Below, piece after piece: positions 34,467 to 42,987 of a stretch of DNA of 64,000 nt. The notes under the pieces were generated by a model. It had not been told where the DNA came from. It saw only the letters and a program-made list of their open reading frames with translations, and made no database searches. Made by a program: the position numbers and the translations under genes. The stretch's first letter is position 1. Each line of letters begins with the position of its first letter. Source of the DNA: Flavihumibacter stibioxidans (GTDB taxonomy: Bacteria; Bacteroidota; Bacteroidia; Chitinophagales; Chitinophagaceae); NCBI RefSeq assembly GCF_014332695.1, contig NZ_MBUA01000023.1, forward strand, positions 517,542 to 581,541, in the 5' to 3' direction.

Positions 34467-34849
34467 GACAATTCTATGCAAAATCCTGGAAGTCAGGCCA
34501 TTAAACCTTTTAGAGGTAATTGAGAAGTTTAGTACGAGGTAGGGCAGGCCGCCAGAAAGTACACACAGCGGTTCATCGCTGTAATGACCTGTGGAATCTG
34601 GCATTGGGTCGGACCATGGCTACACAGTGCTTACTAAATGGCTACATAGTGAATTTTACTTCCGGAAAAATGAACCACTACCATCACAGCGTGATCATGC
34701 TCCGGTTGCATTGTGGCCAGACTGTTTTTCTGCCCTCATTAAGATGGAGTGAAATATCCAGCCATGGAGAGAACAATATCAGATTACTGCGTTCCCTATT
34801 CTTCCACCCCTGGAAATATAATTCTCAACATAACGTTGCCAATAAAATA
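34467..34849. other. Intergenic region before biosynthetic cluster
   Basis: No convincing gene is seen in this gap. A plus-strand open frame exists (34520-34876), but it needs a TTG start, has no recognisable family and runs into the palindrome before cysC. The region marks the left edge of the biosynthetic cluster. Confidence 0.4.
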
Positions 34850-34874
34850 AGCATATTGACCAACTCAATATGCT
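34850..34874. promoter_or_regulatory. Operator-like inverted repeat before cysC
   Basis: Perfect 10-bp arms AGCATATTGA / TCAATATGCT (34850-34859, 34865-34874) with a 5-nt centre lie 42 bp before the cysC ATG. Size and spacing suit a dimeric repressor or activator. A related shorter palindrome GCATAT-N5-ATATGC is found at 39766-39782 in the divergent promoter region of the cluster, but arm spacing differs. Confidence 0.45.
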
Positions 34875-34916
34875 GAGAGATGTTCAATTTTGGAAATTAT
34901 CAGTAACTTAAGTGGC

Positions 34917-35447
34917 ATGGTGCTCATTCAACTAACCGGATTATCTGGTTCAGGTAAGTCTACAATTGCTTTTGCAGTAAGGGCACTACTGCAGAAAGAA
35001 GGACATGCTGTTGAAGTGATTGATGGTGACACTTACAGGAAACATCTTTGTCCGGATCTTGGATTTTCTAAACAAGACAGGAATGAAAATATCCGCAGGC
35101 TGGGCTTTGTTGCAGAGCGCATGACCGCCAATGGAGTTATTGCAATCATCGCCGCCATCAATCCATATGAAGAAATAAGGCAGGAAATATCAAACTATGG
35201 CAACCATGTAAAAACGGTCTGGATCAATTGCGACCTGAAAACCTTAATAGATCGGGATACAAAGCAATTGTATAAAAGGGCATTACTGCCAGATGGGCAT
35301 CCTGAAAAGATCAATAACCTGACAGGGGTTAGTGACCCTTTTGAAATGCCTGATAATGCAGACCTCATTATTGATACACATAAGCGCAGTGAAGAAGAAT
35401 GCGTAAAACAACTATACAATTATATCATGCATCAATTACCCGGTTAA
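34917..35447 (+). CDS. cysC: Adenylyl-sulfate (APS) kinase
   Basis: This 176-residue cytoplasmic enzyme phosphorylates APS to PAPS. It has Walker A GLSGSGKST (8-16), the APS-kinase signature VIDGDTYRKHLCPDLGFSKQ followed by RNENIRRLGFVAERM, and AAINPYEEIR, the usual P-loop partner segment. ATG 34917 is preferred; the frame is also open from a TTG at 34890. It stands alone, without ATP sulfurylase or reductase genes, so it does not look like assimilation. With the sulfotransferase at the far end of the cluster (57881-58972) it more likely supplies PAPS for product sulfation. A perfect inverted repeat lies just upstream. It is convergent with the PPTase gene. Confidence 0.92.
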   Translation: MVLIQLTGLSGSGKSTIAFAVRALLQKEGHAVEVIDGDTYRKHLCPDLGFSKQDRNENIRRLGFVAERMTANGVIAIIAAINPYEEIRQEISNYGNHVKTVWINCDLKTLIDRDTKQLYKRALLPDGHPEKINNLTGVSDPFEMPDNADLIIDTHKRSEEECVKQLYNYIMHQLPG

Positions 35448-35492
35448 ATTATCGGTAATCCGCCAGTCCTTCTGCCACAGGGAAAGCCCCCC

Positions 35493-36248
35493 TCAAATCA
35501 CATATTCAAAACAGGAAATTCGCTTTTCGGGATCGTTCACTGCTATTGCTGAAGCAAATCCATCCCTCGCCAATAAATCCATAGCATACCAGGTTGAGCC
35601 ATCGTATTGAAATCCCTCCGGCATAACGGGCCGAAAGCGACTTTCATCAATCAGGGAAACATCACATTGTTCCAAAGGGAACGACAAACCCTTGCCCATG
35701 GCCTTGGTAAAAGCTTCTTTCCTGGTCCAGAAACGGAAAAACAATTCGGAACGCATCTCTTCACCTGAAGTTTCAAGCAACGTTATCTCTTCCATCGCTA
35801 AAAACATTTTACCCACAGCCCCCGTATCAAATGAGGGACGGATGAGTTCTATATCAATGCCTATTTGTGCATTAAGGGTAATGGCAAACAATACCACCTC
35901 ACCGGAATGGGAAAGGTTAAATGCATATTCACATTGATGCTTAACCGGTGCGTTTGCAAGAAAAGGTTTACCAAAAGCATTATACCTGAAACTGATCAGT
36001 TGGGGCTCCTTATCGAGGTAAGGACCTAATAAATTACGCAATAAACCACGGCTGGCCATGAACCTTAACCGGTCCTGCTCAAAACGAAACCTCGAAGCCC
36101 TTATGAGTTCATCTTCTGATAGAAGTCCCATCAGAAAATCTATTGCATGAACGGCCTGGTCAATGTTTACCCGCCATACATGAATTTCATTTGTGGAAAT
36201 CACTCCATTTGGCAGTGCTACACACCAATTAGTTTTTTTTTCCATCAC
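35493..36248 (-). CDS. Sfp-type 4'-phosphopantetheinyl transferase
   Basis: This 251-residue enzyme attaches phosphopantetheine from CoA to carrier proteins. The two family motifs are present: IGIDIELIRP (Mg2+ and CoA binding) and FFRFWTRKEAFTKAMGKG. FNLSHSGEVVLFAI precedes them. At about 250 residues it is of Sfp rather than AcpS type, so it can serve PKS and NRPS carriers. Its targets in the cluster should be the two ACPs of the PKS and the PCP of the NRPS. It follows the P450 gene by 17 bp, in the operon tandem-OleA - P450 - PPTase. Confidence 0.93.
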   Translation of the reverse strand: MMEKKTNWCVALPNGVISTNEIHVWRVNIDQAVHAIDFLMGLLSEDELIRASRFRFEQDRLRFMASRGLLRNLLGPYLDKEPQLISFRYNAFGKPFLANAPVKHQCEYAFNLSHSGEVVLFAITLNAQIGIDIELIRPSFDTGAVGKMFLAMEEITLLETSGEEMRSELFFRFWTRKEAFTKAMGKGLSFPLEQCDVSLIDESRFRPVMPEGFQYDGSTWYAMDLLARDGFASAIAVNDPEKRISCFEYVI

Positions 36249-36265
36249 AAGATTGACTATCCGGT

Positions 36266-37615
36266 TTACTTCCTCTTCTTAAGGATCATCTTAATCCCTT
36301 TTTTTGGCCGCAAATTAATGACAGTCTCCAATTCAACAGGATGATCAGACTCAAGCTCCAGCTTCCAAAACCGGGCTATTGTAGCAATCGCCAATACCCC
36401 CTGCAACCAGGCAAAAGGTTCCCCGATACATGAACGTGGCCCCCGGCTAAAAGGGAAATACTCATACTTCGATCGCTGACTGGCTACGTCCCGATCCCAT
36501 GCGCGGGGATTGAATTTCTCAGGATCCTCATGAAACCTGGGATCGTGGTGCATAAGGTATGGACTGAGCAGGATAATAGTACCGGCAGGAATGGTATAAT
36601 CACCGATTGCAAACGCTTCAATTGCCTGCCTTGGTATCAGGTAGGATGGTGGGTACATGCGCAGCGATTCACCAAAAACCATCCTGGTATACTTCAGCTC
36701 TGCAACATCCTCAGCATTTGGTAACCGTCCCTTCAATACCCGATCCAACTCTTCATGCAATGCTGCTTCTGCTTCAGGATTCAGTGAGAGCAGGTACCAG
36801 GTCCAGGTCAGTGCCACAGAAGTTGTATCAAAGGCTGTAAGAAAAAGCGTAATGGCTTCATCGCGTATCTCCTGATCACTAAACGCATCTTTACCCAAAT
36901 CACGCTGGGCTCGCAGTAACAGGGATATCAAATCTCCACTATCTGCATTCAACCTCCTCCGCTCTTCAATCATTCGATGAATTGTGCTATCCAGTCGCTT
37001 TTTCGCCTTGTAGAACCGCTTATTTTCGGGAAGAGGCAGCTTAAGCAACCATTCGGAGAAGGGTAAAGGTATCCTTCCAAACAAGCTGGTGGCCGTTTCC
37101 AGAGCCTTGTCAAGTTCAGCAGCCTCACCGGCTGTGTCAGCACCAAACAAGGCTTCACCCGCAATGGCAATACTCATATACCTCATCTCCTTTTTAATAT
37201 CAACCTCCATTCCATCTGCCCAGTCTTTCATTAATTTTTCAGCGCACCCGCTAATAACCGGAGCGTAGGAGTCCAGCATATTGCGGTGGAAAGCGGGTTG
37301 AATGATCCTGGAGTGCTTCCTATGGAACTCTCCTTCACTGGTCAAAAGTCCATCACCCAACAATTCTTTGGCCATTTCCAGGGGACGCCCCTTTTTAAAA
37401 TTCCTATTTTGCGTGGATAGCACTTCCTTAATGTAATCAGGGTGGTTCAGGAGAACCACCCGAATTGGCCCTATTTTAAAATGAACAATATCACCGTACT
37501 CATCTGCAATAGACTTCAGGAACCCAAGACAATCTTTCCGGAAGCTGAATAAATTCCCCAATGGGAATTTCGCTTTTGGTCCGGGTGGAAGTTTTGATTT
37601 ATCTGTTGCACACAT
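36266..37615 (-). CDS. Cytochrome P450
   Basis: This 449-residue soluble haem monooxygenase shows the I-helix oxygen motif LTAFDTTSVAL, the K-helix ExxR in FGESLRMYPP, and the haem-binding loop FSRGPRSCIGEPFAW with the Cys ligand. The shape resembles fatty-acid hydroxylating P450s of the CYP4/CYP102 type, suggesting an acyl-chain substrate. That fits a lipid product in which a hydroxyl must be made before sulfation, though this is inference. No reductase is fused or adjacent. It lies 12 bp after the tandem OleA gene. Confidence 0.93.
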   Translation of the reverse strand: MCATDKSKLPPGPKAKFPLGNLFSFRKDCLGFLKSIADEYGDIVHFKIGPIRVVLLNHPDYIKEVLSTQNRNFKKGRPLEMAKELLGDGLLTSEGEFHRKHSRIIQPAFHRNMLDSYAPVISGCAEKLMKDWADGMEVDIKKEMRYMSIAIAGEALFGADTAGEAAELDKALETATSLFGRIPLPFSEWLLKLPLPENKRFYKAKKRLDSTIHRMIEERRRLNADSGDLISLLLRAQRDLGKDAFSDQEIRDEAITLFLTAFDTTSVALTWTWYLLSLNPEAEAALHEELDRVLKGRLPNAEDVAELKYTRMVFGESLRMYPPSYLIPRQAIEAFAIGDYTIPAGTIILLSPYLMHHDPRFHEDPEKFNPRAWDRDVASQRSKYEYFPFSRGPRSCIGEPFAWLQGVLAIATIARFWKLELESDHPVELETVINLRPKKGIKMILKKRK

Positions 37616-37627
37616 AGTTGTAATGAA

Positions 37628-39646
37628 TCAAAAATGATAAATAGCGCAACCAACCTGAATCCCCGAACCGACAGTGATGATCAGACCAATGTCACCGGTT
37701 TTAACCAGCTTATCTTCGTACAGGTGATCCATGGCATAGGGAATAGACGATGTAAACAAATCAGGACCGTCACCAACTGCGTCAATAAATTTTTGTGTAC
37801 TATACCCTAACGCTTCGCTCAACCTTTTAATGAAGCCGGCTGAAACCTGGGGAGGAATAACTATATCAATTTCGGTTATAGCCAACCCTTCCAACCGAAG
37901 TATTTCCCGGACTGTTGGAATGATACAGGATATAAAAATTGATTCGATACCGGGATCTATTTCCACATGAAGCCTGGGAGAAAAACCCTCCGCCACATAA
38001 TACGTTGTATAGGCATTTATATACTCAGGGTGGTGGCTGAACAGGAATCGGGAAAAACCCGAATTGTTTTGACCGGCAGCATCAATGATCATAGCAGAAG
38101 CAGTTGGCTTTATTCCTACCCTTTCCGTCGGCCATACGGTGTCATTATTCTCTATTTCCGAAGTTACGACCATGGCAGTGGAACTCTTTCCTGCCAGTAT
38201 CAGCTGCTGTCCGACATAACAGGCATTCAAAAAGCCCACTGAACCGTTGAAAACATCAAACGCCAGTGTTTTCCTATCCCCCGATGATGGATAGGTGGCG
38301 TTCATGCCCAATTCGCCAGCCAACAAAGCTGCAAAAGCCGGCTCCAGCAAATACTCACTACGATAAACCCCGCTGTAAATCAGCAGGCCGATCTCACTGC
38401 TTCCATATGCTGATCGCTCCAGGCATTGGGTTGCAGCATCAACAAGCAGCTCCATTGAAGACCTGGCCTCACCGGGCATATCCGGCAGTTTACCAATACT
38501 TTCGATCCTGATCCTTGGCCATGCTGAATTTTCAATCCTGTCCCCTCCGCTTGCGGATGATTCGTGCACTGCAGATGTTGCCTGCAAATCCATCTGGCGA
38601 AACCTTTCCGGCAGATCATCGAAAACATACAATGCCGTACCAACCGTCAGTCCTGAAGCAGACACACCAAATACCACCTTATCCCCGCAATTGATGGTCT
38701 TGTTCCGGATTTGATCAGCAAGCGCTATAAAATGCGAGGTTGATGCCGTATTTCCACGATGTTCCAGATTATTAATGGTGTTCCCGTCATGGCAAACGGT
38801 TTTGTTATACAACCGGTTTATTTCCCGCATTGCACTATTCAATGTCAGACCGGATGTTTGGTGCATGATCAAATGCTGAAATCCATCCGCCGGCCAACCG
38901 GCGTGTTCCATCGCATTCATTGCATGATTGGCACAGGCTTTAATGGCAACATCAGCCAGACCCACCGCATCAGTATACATAATCATCCCTCCATTCTCCG
39001 AAGCCTTTGCTATACATAAAGGACTATACCGACCCAATGTCTGCAGGTCCAGTTCAACAAATCCGGCACCGGAACGGGAAGATTTTTCGAGTACTATTGC
39101 TGCCCCTGCATCCCCAAGTGTTAAGCAGGCCAGCCTTTTGTCCATAAAGCCTTCAATTTCCCTTTGGGCAGTCAAAGTCAGGTGGGTTATATATTCCCCG
39201 CTGATAACCATGCCGCGACGAATAGCGCCCGTATTGAGAAAAGCATCAAGTATATAAATACCTGTAAACATACCGGCACAGGCATTGGTAATATCAAAAA
39301 CCAGGGCATTGGAAAATCCAAAGCGCTGCCTAAGCGCAACTGATGTGCCAGGTTCAAAAGAAACCATCCCGGGACTATTGTAACGGGAAATATTGCAGCA
39401 AATAATCATGTCGATCTCATCAGGGGAATATTTTGACCTTGCCAGGCAATCGGCAACAGCATTGCTTGCCAGGTCCATGGCGAATTCCAATTGACCCGCC
39501 ATCCGCCTGGTTTTTATTCCCGTGATCTTTTCAAGGGGGAAATGCAATCCATGCTTACACGCCTCCAGCACTTCATTTGTAGTGCAGGATTGTGGCGGAA
39601 GGTAGGTTCCGAGACTTTCTATAACGGTTTGCTGTCTTTGGTCCAT
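37628..39646 (-). CDS. Tandem OleA-like thiolase fusion, second domain degenerate
   Basis: This 672-residue protein holds two thiolase-fold (KAS III/OleA-like) domains in one chain. Domain 1 (about 5-345) has the full triad: C123 in DITNACAGM, H262 in MHQTSG and N299 in HRGNTAS. Domain 2 (about 375-672) has Ser469 where Cys should be (DVFNGSVG), Pro599 for His and, by my alignment, Asp for Asn, so it should be inactive. Both keep the OleA-type Glu-Pro (E98 in SFEPGT, E435 in YLLEPAF); in OleA this Glu reaches the active site of the neighbouring monomer. OleA joins two acyl-CoAs head to head to a 2-alkyl-3-keto acid. ATG 39646 is used, dropping 14 upstream residues. First gene of its operon. 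Confidence 0.88.
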   Translation of the reverse strand: MDQRQQTVIESLGTYLPPQSCTTNEVLEACKHGLHFPLEKITGIKTRRMAGQLEFAMDLASNAVADCLARSKYSPDEIDMIICCNISRYNSPGMVSFEPGTSVALRQRFGFSNALVFDITNACAGMFTGIYILDAFLNTGAIRRGMVISGEYITHLTLTAQREIEGFMDKRLACLTLGDAGAAIVLEKSSRSGAGFVELDLQTLGRYSPLCIAKASENGGMIMYTDAVGLADVAIKACANHAMNAMEHAGWPADGFQHLIMHQTSGLTLNSAMREINRLYNKTVCHDGNTINNLEHRGNTASTSHFIALADQIRNKTINCGDKVVFGVSASGLTVGTALYVFDDLPERFRQMDLQATSAVHESSASGGDRIENSAWPRIRIESIGKLPDMPGEARSSMELLVDAATQCLERSAYGSSEIGLLIYSGVYRSEYLLEPAFAALLAGELGMNATYPSSGDRKTLAFDVFNGSVGFLNACYVGQQLILAGKSSTAMVVTSEIENNDTVWPTERVGIKPTASAMIIDAAGQNNSGFSRFLFSHHPEYINAYTTYYVAEGFSPRLHVEIDPGIESIFISCIIPTVREILRLEGLAITEIDIVIPPQVSAGFIKRLSEALGYSTQKFIDAVGDGPDLFTSSIPYAMDHLYEDKLVKTGDIGLIITVGSGIQVGCAIYHF

Positions 39647-39765
39647 ATAACCCAAATTTCCTGAGATGGTTAAGTAGTATTGAACCACTAAACCGTCCTG
39701 AATTCTAATGATGTCTAACCGAAAATTCGCACATTCTAAAAGTAATTGTATTTATCCTGAATATA

Positions 39766-39782
39766 GCATATTTTAGATATGC
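39766..39782. promoter_or_regulatory. Short palindrome in divergent promoter region
   Basis: GCATAT-TTTAG-ATATGC lies between the tandem OleA gene and the FAAL gene, which run apart. It shares the half-site AGCATATT with the palindrome before cysC (34850-34874), so one regulator could act on both, but this rests on short matches. Confidence 0.3.
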
Positions 39783-39795
39783 ATAGATATAGTAG

Positions 39796-39825
39796 TTGTG
39801 TGCCATTCTGTGCATGGTATTTTTC
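39796..39825 (+). promoter_or_regulatory. Candidate promoter of the FAAL-PKS-NRPS operon
   Basis: TTG (39796-39798), a 19-nt spacer and TATTTTTC (39818-39825; consensus TAnnTTTG, one mismatch) match the Bacteroidota promoter type. Transcription would start near 39832, giving a leader of about 50 nt to the preferred ATG at 39884. Confidence 0.45.
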
Positions 39826-39883
39826 GAAACAATGAAAGTTGGAAATATTTGTAATTGAAGAGCAATTCACCCAAAAGCCTCCT

Positions 39884-41611
39884 ATGATCCAGCTGCCAAC
39901 CTCACTAGTTGATATCTTACGATGGCGTGCAAAGCACCAACCCGATCGGCTGGCTTACCGCTATTTGCAAAATGGTGAAAGGGAAGAGATCATATTGAAT
40001 TATGTGGAGTTGGACAAACGGGCAAGAGCAATCGGAGCGCTGCTTCAAGCCAACACCAGGCCGAAAGAAAGGGCCCTTCTGTTATTACCACCCGGACCGG
40101 ATTTTATCGCTGCTTTCTGGGGATGCTTGTATGCCCGGGTCATCGCTATTCCTGCCTATCCTTTGCATCCTGCCCGACTGGAGAAAATGCTGCCCAATAT
40201 CCTAAGGATAATTTCCGATGCCACACCTGCTGTGGCCCTGCTAACCACCTCCCTTTTCGATGCTGTTCAAACAAGTGATATTTGCCGGGATAAGTTCGCA
40301 GACATTAAACTACTGCCAACAGATCATCCGGATAAAACTTCACTCGCTGAAAAATGGCAGGAGCAATTGATCGACCCCAATGAACTGGCCTTCCTTCAGT
40401 ATACATCCGGATCTACTTTCTCACCTAAAGGAGTGATGGTTAATCACCGTAACCTTATCCATAATCTGGGACAGATCGAAAAACATTTTGGGCAATCGAG
40501 CGAAAGTCACGCGGTCATTTGGTTGCCTCCCTATCACGACATGGGACTTGTAGGCGGTATCCTTCAACCGCTTTACTCCGGTTACCCATCTACGTTAATC
40601 CCCTATACATTGTTTTTACAGCAGCCTTTTCGCTGGCTGGATGCGATATCCCATTTCAGGGGAACCACCAGCGGCGGACCCAATTTTGCTTATGAACTAT
40701 GTCTAAGGAAAATAAAACCGGAGCAAAGAGAGCAACTTGACCTGAGCAGCTGGGAAGTGGCCTTTAACGGTGCAGAACCGATACACCAAAATACCATACA
40801 ACGATTCGCCGAATACTTTTCCCCTTCCGGTTTTCACCAAAATTCTTTTTTACCCTGTTACGGTCTGGCTGAAGCTACATTAATGGTTTCAGGTGGCCCC
40901 AAAAAAAGATCCCTGCAGGTCCGCAAACTATCCAGGACTGCGCTCGAAAGGGACCATTCCATCTCCTCGCCTGCCAGCATGGAGGATGAATGGAAAATAG
41001 TAGGTTGTGGCCAGGTTCCCCTGGAACAGCAAGTAATTGTGGTGAACACCGAAACGCTTAGTCCCTGTCCACGGGGACAAGTTGGAGAGATCTGGGTCAG
41101 CGGCCCCAATATTGCCCCAGGCTATTGGAACAACCCTGCTGCAACCAATGAAAGCTTTGGGGCAAAACTTTCCCTGAATAGTGACCGTACCTACCTGAGA
41201 ACGGGAGATGCCGGATTCCTGGATGATGGCGAATTATTCATAACAGGCCGCTTAAAAAACCTGATCATTATCAGTGGTAAAAATCATTATGCCAATGATA
41301 TTGAGCAAACCGCTTCAAACTCACATCCTGCCATCATGCCATCCGGACTTGCAGCATTCTCCGTGCAGGAGGATGATGGTGAAAAACTCATCATAATAGC
41401 AGAGATCCACCGGGACCAGGACCTGTGTAAGAAGGAAGAAATCACAAAAGCGATCAAAACCGCAGTATCAACATGCCATGACTTGCAGGTACATGATATA
41501 AAAATCACCTGCGCCGGTAGCATACCCAGAACAACAAGCGGTAAAATAAGACATTTCATTTGCAGGAAACAATATTTAGCTGATGCCCTAAACCCCCTAA
41601 ACCCCACATGA
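39884..41611 (+). CDS. Fatty acyl-AMP ligase (FAAL)
   Basis: This 575-residue adenylating enzyme activates a fatty acid as acyl-AMP and passes it to an acyl carrier protein. The ATP loop is YTSGSTFSPKGVM. AYPLHPARLEKMLP, WLPPYHDMGLVGGILQPLYSG, GGPNFAYELC and CYGLAEATLMVSGG are typical of FAALs rather than CoA ligases. The end TTSGKIRHFICR carries the C-terminal Lys region. ATG 39884 gives the usual N-terminus; a TTG at 39839 would add 15 residues. The stop overlaps the next start as ATGA. The PKS begins with an ACP, which is the obvious acceptor. So this gene probably chooses the starter lipid of the pathway. Confidence 0.92.
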   Translation: MIQLPTSLVDILRWRAKHQPDRLAYRYLQNGEREEIILNYVELDKRARAIGALLQANTRPKERALLLLPPGPDFIAAFWGCLYARVIAIPAYPLHPARLEKMLPNILRIISDATPAVALLTTSLFDAVQTSDICRDKFADIKLLPTDHPDKTSLAEKWQEQLIDPNELAFLQYTSGSTFSPKGVMVNHRNLIHNLGQIEKHFGQSSESHAVIWLPPYHDMGLVGGILQPLYSGYPSTLIPYTLFLQQPFRWLDAISHFRGTTSGGPNFAYELCLRKIKPEQREQLDLSSWEVAFNGAEPIHQNTIQRFAEYFSPSGFHQNSFLPCYGLAEATLMVSGGPKKRSLQVRKLSRTALERDHSISSPASMEDEWKIVGCGQVPLEQQVIVVNTETLSPCPRGQVGEIWVSGPNIAPGYWNNPAATNESFGAKLSLNSDRTYLRTGDAGFLDDGELFITGRLKNLIIISGKNHYANDIEQTASNSHPAIMPSGLAAFSVQEDDGEKLIIIAEIHRDQDLCKKEEITKAIKTAVSTCHDLQVHDIKITCAGSIPRTTSGKIRHFICRKQYLADALNPLNPT

Positions 41612-42915
41612 AATTCGGAATATTCATAGACCTGCAATTACCCCGTCCCTGGAACGAAGGGGATGAAACAAGATTATTCCAGGAAGCGCTTGAACAGGTA
41701 GAATTAGCCGACCGTTTGGGAATCGATTATGTCTGGGCCCAGGAACATCACTTCCTTGAAGAATACTGTCACTCCTCTGCTCCCGAGGTGTTTCTTGCAG
41801 CATGCACCCAAAGGACAAAGAAGATTCGACTGGCCCATGGCATAGTTGCCATGTCACCAAAATTCAATCATCCTGCCAGGATCGCGGAACGGCTCGCCAC
41901 TTTGGATATCCTGAGCGGAGGCCGCCTGGATTGGGGAACAGGGGAATCCGGCTCAAGAATGGAACTGGAAGGTTTTGGTGTTGATTTCGTAGATAAACGA
42001 TCGATGTGGGCTGAAGCAGTCAGTGAAGTTGTCAAAATGATGTGCATGAATCCATACCCCGGCTTCCAGGGGAAATATTTTTCCATGCCCCACAGGAACA
42101 TTGTTCCCAAGCCAATGCAGAAGCCACACCCCCCAATTTGGGCAGCCTGTTCAAATAGGGACAATGTGCAATTAGCTGCCCGCCTGGGTATGGGTGCGCT
42201 CACCTTTGCCTTTGTCAATGCAGAGGAGGCTAAATTCTGGGTGGATACCTACTATGATAAATTCAGGGAAAATTGTACCCCAATCGGCCAGTCAATCAAT
42301 CCCAATATCGCCATGCTAACGGGCTTCATGTGCCATGAAGATATGGATACCGCAATAAGCCGCGGACAGGAAGGAGCGCAATTCTTTGCTTATGGACTAG
42401 GCCATTATTGGCGGGATGGCACCCATGTACCGGGACAAACCAACTTGTGGGATGACTTCAAACATCGCCCAAAGTCTGTCCTGGAAAGAATGGAACGGGA
42501 AAGAAAAAAAGCAGGCATGGGAGGAATTGGAACGCCTCAGCAATTAATCGAAAATTTCAAGGCATTGGAGGATGCCGGCGTGGATCAATTAATCCTTTTG
42601 CAGCAAAGCGGAAACTATTCGCATGAACACATCTGCCAGTCGATGGAATTATTTGCAAAGGAAGTTCTGCCGCAGTTCAGGGAAAGGGATATCAAAAATG
42701 AAAAATTAAAGCTTGAAAAGCTCGAACCTTTCATTGAAAAGGCCAGGAACAATATCGAGATCCTCAAAACAATGACAGAAATACCGGCTGTAGATGCATA
42801 CCCGTTGGTCTGGAATCAAAAGGGCACCCCTGATCAACAGGGCGTACCTGACAGAAGGCCCGGTATGACTGCTTTCTGGCAGATGCAGGTGGGCGGGAAC
42901 CGTTCAAAAAAATAG
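41608..42915 (+). CDS. LLM-class flavin-dependent monooxygenase
   Basis: This 435-residue protein is a luciferase-like monooxygenase: MKFGIFIDLQLPRPW, WAQEHHFLEEYCHSSAP, IRLAHGIVAMSPKFNHPARIAERLATLDILSGGRLDWGTGES (shown here in part) and GGIGTPQQLIENF. Such enzymes use reduced FMN and oxygen to hydroxylate or cleave acyl intermediates, and several are embedded in PKS lines. Its ATG overlaps the FAAL stop, and it precedes the PKS by 72 bp, which suggests action on the ACP-bound starter or early chain. A flavin reductase is not seen nearby. The exact reaction cannot be read from sequence. Confidence 0.9.
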   Translation: MKFGIFIDLQLPRPWNEGDETRLFQEALEQVELADRLGIDYVWAQEHHFLEEYCHSSAPEVFLAACTQRTKKIRLAHGIVAMSPKFNHPARIAERLATLDILSGGRLDWGTGESGSRMELEGFGVDFVDKRSMWAEAVSEVVKMMCMNPYPGFQGKYFSMPHRNIVPKPMQKPHPPIWAACSNRDNVQLAARLGMGALTFAFVNAEEAKFWVDTYYDKFRENCTPIGQSINPNIAMLTGFMCHEDMDTAISRGQEGAQFFAYGLGHYWRDGTHVPGQTNLWDDFKHRPKSVLERMERERKKAGMGGIGTPQQLIENFKALEDAGVDQLILLQQSGNYSHEHICQSMELFAKEVLPQFRERDIKNEKLKLEKLEPFIEKARNNIEILKTMTEIPAVDAYPLVWNQKGTPDQQGVPDRRPGMTAFWQMQVGGNRSKK

Positions 42916-42987
42916 CATCCGGAAAAAACTTTCCATTAAACCAACCGGACTTTTTAAAACTGTATTCTTAAACTAGTAACCTCATTT

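Noticed and set aside
34520..34876. Plus-strand open frame of 118 codons before cysC
   Set aside because: It needs a TTG start, shows no protein-like pattern and overlaps the palindrome upstream of cysC.
37628..39646. Reading the tandem protein as two ordinary FabH enzymes
   Set aside because: The Glu-Pro motif in both domains, the HQTSG variant and the oleB, oleC, oleD genes nearby fit OleA better than FabH.
41000..41110. Antisense frames within the FAAL, PKS and NRPS genes
   Set aside because: All are shadows of strongly coding frames with clear domain content on the plus strand.
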